Shown here piece after piece: positions 60,793 to 64,000 of a stretch of 64,000 nt of DNA. The notes beneath the pieces are model-generated. The model was not told where the DNA came from. It searched no databases and saw only the letters and a list, made by a program, of their open reading frames with translations. Source of the DNA: CAWCWN01 sp963799245 (GTDB lineage Bacteria > Chloroflexota > Ktedonobacteria > Ktedonobacterales > Ktedonobacteraceae). The stretch is from positions 395,018-459,017 of the forward strand of contig CAWCWN010000006.1 of assembly GCA_963799245.1 (NCBI GenBank). The letters run 5' to 3'. The position numbers and the translations under genes are program-made. Positions within the stretch are counted from its first letter, which is position 1, and each line of letters opens with the position of its first letter.

Positions 60793-62255
60793 CTATATTA
60801 ATAACAAATCCAACTGGCATATTCCCTGTCCACTTTGGTCAATTTGTGTGGTTCTTTTCTTTACCCGGTAAGTCTGGTAATTTATCCCTTCTTCAATAAC
60901 ATTTACTATAAGACTATCGCCCACCTCATAGCTTGTAATATCAGGGTCGCTTATTTCATGCTTCAAGGATATTTGATAAAGAGGAAGCTGATTGAGTGCT
61001 AAGAACCTATCTCCTTCAGCTGCCAGTAAGCCAGCATCAGAATTATTGATATCAGAGATTTGGTCCTCAAGTAATTTATAGGCATTAATAACTGTGTCGC
61101 TGGCTTTTCTATTCACGCCCGACACATTATCATTAATTCCTTGCCCCTGCACATAGATAGAGTTAGTAAGGGAAAGAAGCACAGGTATTTTCACGGTATC
61201 AGCCAGAATATTATTGTCATCCAGCACAATATTTGAGCGCGTCGTGCCTTTGATGGGATAATAGACATTTAATTTCTTGGTAAAATCGATGTCAAAGTCA
61301 AACGTACCGTATTGTTTGTAATTACTCAGATTGATGATCTCCTGCCGGAGTTCCGCATTTTTGTAGGTAATGCTGACAGTCAAAGGCGTGGTATCTGCCC
61401 GCCCCTGTGTAATGCCGAAATCCGAATAAGGCAAATATGACTGCTGAGAGGTATTGATAAGCGACCAGGGGATCGTTGCCGGATCAACATTAGTAAAAGA
61501 AACAGGAGTCAAGCCTGTTCGCCGCTTTTGAAACAAGGAAAAATAATCAATAGCCGCAATGCTCATCTGATATTGGCCGGAGGCGTCCTTTGAACGGTTA
61601 TATTCGGATACGACCCCGTACCAGATTCTTGTTCCGTTGGCGTTTACCCAGATTTCTCTGAACGTGGCGGTAAATAAATCCTGAACTGTTGTATTATATG
61701 CTTTGGCAACCGCCTGGATTGCCGGATAGTCCAGGGTGATTGTTGCCGACTTGCCGTTATTCAATTCATCAATACATTCAATCGAGGAGAACGGCAATTC
61801 GAATAAATCGCCCGTCACAACGTCCAATAGAAAAACCTGTATAACTGGGGAGGATTTTATTGGGGTAAACACATTTATAAATACCCAGTTACCATTATTC
61901 CCGTTGTCTGTTCCATAGGAATTATAAAATGGGATATTACCAATGGCAATGCAGTCAGATGCGTTCACATGAGACAGGGAAGTTGTGGCTGCTGTTATTG
62001 TATATTTAGTTCCGGGGTTATCAGATTGAAACACAATAGGGTTTCCTGCTATACCATTAGCAACTAAGTTGCTCACTGTAATATCATGCCCATTGGGAAA
62101 TTGTATATTTGTCCCCGGATTCACAGTAATATTATCAAATTTCCAATCAGAGCTTCCCAAATACCCATTTCCAGTAATAGCTATGTTATGAAGATTGACT
62201 CCTATATCATTTGTTATTACCCAATTTCCACTTCCAGTATTCACACAAACAATAG
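60793..62255 (-). pseudogene. Siphophage tail-associated protein, 5' truncated by IS701
   Basis: ~486 residues remain. Residues ~130-490 form the siphovirus tail (Gp37-like) domain (VIQVFLLDVVTGDLFELPFS, WVNANGTRIWYGVVSEYNRS, IDYFSLFQKRRTG, ending QTYRVKKRTTQIDQSGQGIC). The first ~130 have short beta-helix-type turns (NIAITGNGYLGSSDWKFDNI). The frame continues into the IS, which supplies a spurious ATG (62271), so the true N-terminus is lost beyond the window's phage portion. It would anchor fibres to the tail tip. Confidence 0.7.
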
Positions 62256-62312
62256 TACTACAGTCCCACATAAAACGGAAACGTGGTAAAATGGGTGAGG
62301 AGGTGAAGATGC

Positions 62313-63670
62313 ATGAAGACAGAAGAAGGAACGGAGCAAGAAGCGAGCGCAGTCGAGAAGGAACTGAGCCTCATCAGCCAGGGAACCAACATCCTGAACG
62401 AGCTGTCTGGTCGGATCGGGTCGCACTTTCGCCGCGCTGAGGTGAGAAAGCGTGTGCGGTACTACCTGCAAGGACTGTTGGCTCCCGTGGGGCGCAAGAA
62501 CGGCTGGCAACTGGCCGAGGAACTGAGGGAAGCAAACGCACACGGGGTGCAACGTCTGCTGGCGGAGGCCGACTGGGATGAGGAGGCGGTGCGCGATGAT
62601 CTGCGGGCCTACGTGATGGAGCACCTGAGAGAAGAAGGCGGGATCCTGGTGGTCGATGAGACAGGCTTCATCAAGAAAGGCAAGAAGTCGGCAGGGGTGG
62701 CGCGGCAATACAGTGGGACGGCCGGGCGGCGGGAGAACTGCCAGGTCGGGGTCTTCCTGCTGTATGCGAGCCGATCAGGTCAGGCCTTCATCGATCGCGC
62801 GCTCTACCTGCCGCAGGAGTGGACGGTGGATCGGGTGCGCTGCCGCGAAGCAGGCATCCCCGACGAGGTGAAGTTTGCCACCAAGGGCGAACTGGCCCAG
62901 CAGATGTTGACGCGGGCCTTTGCGGCTGGCGTGTCGGCCGACTGGGTGGTGGGGGATGTGGTCTACGGCTACGACGAGCTGCGGCTGTTTCTGGAGGAGC
63001 AGCAGCAGAACTACGTGGTGGCGGTGCCCGAGACCCACATGGTCTGGGTCCAGGGCAGGCCACAGCCGGTCGGGCTTCTCGCCGCGCTGTTGCCGCCGGA
63101 AGCCTGGGTGGTGCTCTCGGCGGGAGAGGGCAGCAAAGGGCCGCGGCTGTACGAATGGGCCTGGCTGCAGTTGCCGGCGCAGACGGAAGGCCCGAATGAG
63201 CGAGCACGCTTCATCCTGATCCGACGCAGCCTGGCGGATCCAAGCAAGCGGGCGTACTATCGGGCCGCCGGTCCAGCCCAGACGACGCTGGCCGAACTGG
63301 TGCGGGTGGCGGGCAGCCGGTGGAAGGTCGAAGAGGGCTATGAACAAGCCAAGGGCGAAGTGGGACTCGATGAGTATGAAGTGCGGACGTGGCGTGCCTG
63401 GTACCGCTACGTGACGCTGGCCTTGCTGGCCTACGCGGCTCTGGTGGTGATGCAAGGGCAAGCGCGTGAGGAGGAAAAAAAAGTGGAGCAGCCCTCGAGC
63501 GGATCGCACTGAGCGTGCCAGAGGTGCGTCGCTTGTTGCAAGTGGTGGGCAAGTCGCAGGAAGAACAGAGCCGGCGGCTGCACTGGTCCGGCTTCCGGCG
63601 CAGGCATCAGGCCCAAGCCAGGTACTTCCACCAGGTGCGCCGCGCGCGTCAGGCTCCGCCCGTGTCTTGC
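62313..63670 (+). CDS. IS701-family transposase, -1 frameshift at an A8 run
   Basis: Frame 1 (62313-63512) contains the DDE acids: GGILVVDETGFIKKGKKSAG, SADWVVGDVVYGYDELRLFL and WKVEEGYEQAKGEVGLDEYE. It ends ...REEEKKVEQPSSGSH. At the eight A residues 63475-63482 a -1 shift leads to KKSGAALERIALSVPEVRRL then EEQSRRLHWSGFRRRHQAQA, the normal IS701 C-terminus. The heptamer A-AAA-AAG/A matches slippery sites, so a programmed frameshift is plausible. After ~63665 the frame runs into foreign sequence. Confidence 0.75.
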
Positions 63671-63976
63671 CAGCTGCCCGCTCCCACGCAGGTGCGAGGT
63701 CTGCCGGTGCTCACCGATGCCCACTGGGAGCACCTGCGTCCGCTCCTCCCTCCACAGAAACCGCAGACGGGCCGCCCTGCTACCGATCATCGCTTGATCG
63801 TAGAAGGCATGCTGTGGGTGGCCCGGACCGGTTCTTGTTGGCGCGAACTGCCCGAGCGCTTTGGGCCGTGGTCGACGGTGTCCAGTCGCTATCAACGCTG
63901 GGTAAAAGAGGGCTTGTGGGCTCGCATCCTGCAGGTATTGCTTCCGTCTGAGGCTTTGTTCCTGTCCTCGGCTTGA
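63660..63976 (+). pseudogene. IS5-family transposase OrfA-like fragment
   Basis: VLTDAHWEHLRPLLPPQKPQ, TGRPATDHRLIVEGMLWVAR, TGSCWRELPERFGPWSTVSS RYQRW: the N-terminal (DUF4096-type) half of IS5-family transposases. The catalytic half is absent and the frame ends SEALFLSSA stop ten bases before the terminal repeat of the surrounding IS701-type element. It is fused in frame to the shifted IS701 C-terminus. Confidence 0.7.
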
Positions 63977-64000
63977 GCCTTCTAAGTGGGACTGTAGTAA

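Larger units (their letters stand above)
62256..63999 (+). mobile_element. IS701-type element with embedded IS5-type fragment
   Basis: 14-bp terminal inverted repeat TACTACAGTCCCAC (62256-62269, complement 63986-63999). 1744 bp, longer than usual for IS701, because a piece of an IS5-type transposase (63690-63976) lies before the right end. The right flank is outside the window, so the target duplication cannot be checked. Confidence 0.8.

Overview
The window looks like a chromosomal stretch of a Ktedonobacterales bacterium (Chloroflexota, Ktedonobacter-like). This is inferred from gene content: Ser/Thr kinase-like proteins with an extracellular domain or a zinc ribbon, an F420-dependent glucose-6-phosphate dehydrogenase-like enzyme plus an F420/LLM oxidoreductase, an archaeal-type short prolyl-tRNA synthetase, STAND/TPR regulators, and a very heavy load of insertion sequences. 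No rRNA, tRNA or CRISPR array was seen.

Layout. 1-19.4 kb: moderate-to-high GC chromosome with two polytopic glycosyltransferases, a pseudokinase, a Fic-like protein, a TipA-type MerR regulator with a textbook 19-bp-spacer promoter, an MFS transporter, a DUF2252 protein and a peroxiredoxin. Several genes here are broken (USP, methyltransferase, flavin monooxygenase cut by an IS200/IS605 element). 19.4-25.8 kb: a compact co-directional set made of a replication-relaxation protein, a TraG/VirD4-like coupling ATPase and an M48-like membrane protein that has lost its first zinc histidine, followed by a large XRE-NB-ARC-TPR STAND protein. This looks like the remains of, or a repurposed, DNA-transfer module. 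25.8-44.6 kb: chromosomal genes (SDR, winged-helix protein, hydrolase, GNATs, FGD, VOC, TetR, STK, ProS), gene tails left by deletions, and an ISKra4-type element nested with a 9-bp target duplication inside an IS605/IS1341-type element.

44.7-62.3 kb: a strikingly AT-rich island, almost all on the minus strand. Its right half is a tail and lysis module of a siphophage-like prophage: tail protein, fibres, a three-repeat tail-collar protein, holin-like small membrane proteins and a CHAP endolysin. Its left half holds tiny genes, including three copies of a small HNH-type gene in different states of decay, two paralogous small genes, and an excisionase-like gene with an in-frame TGA. The island is riddled with insertions whose target duplications can be read precisely: an IS5-type copy (1216 bp), a 3.2-kb composite of an inverted IS5-type copy and a third, 5'-truncated relative that itself carries an IS630 element in a TA site, and a zinc-ribbon transposase element with an 8-bp duplication. 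Removing each insertion restores a phage ORF. 62.3-64 kb: an IS701-type element, carrying a piece of an IS5-type transposase, that truncates the first tail gene.

Working picture: an integrated phage that has become an insertion sink, next to a chromosome that is itself shedding genes. The points most worth following are the coupling-protein cassette with the inactivated peptidase, the triplicated HNH cassette, the pseudokinase receptor, and small genes below usual annotation cut-offs.
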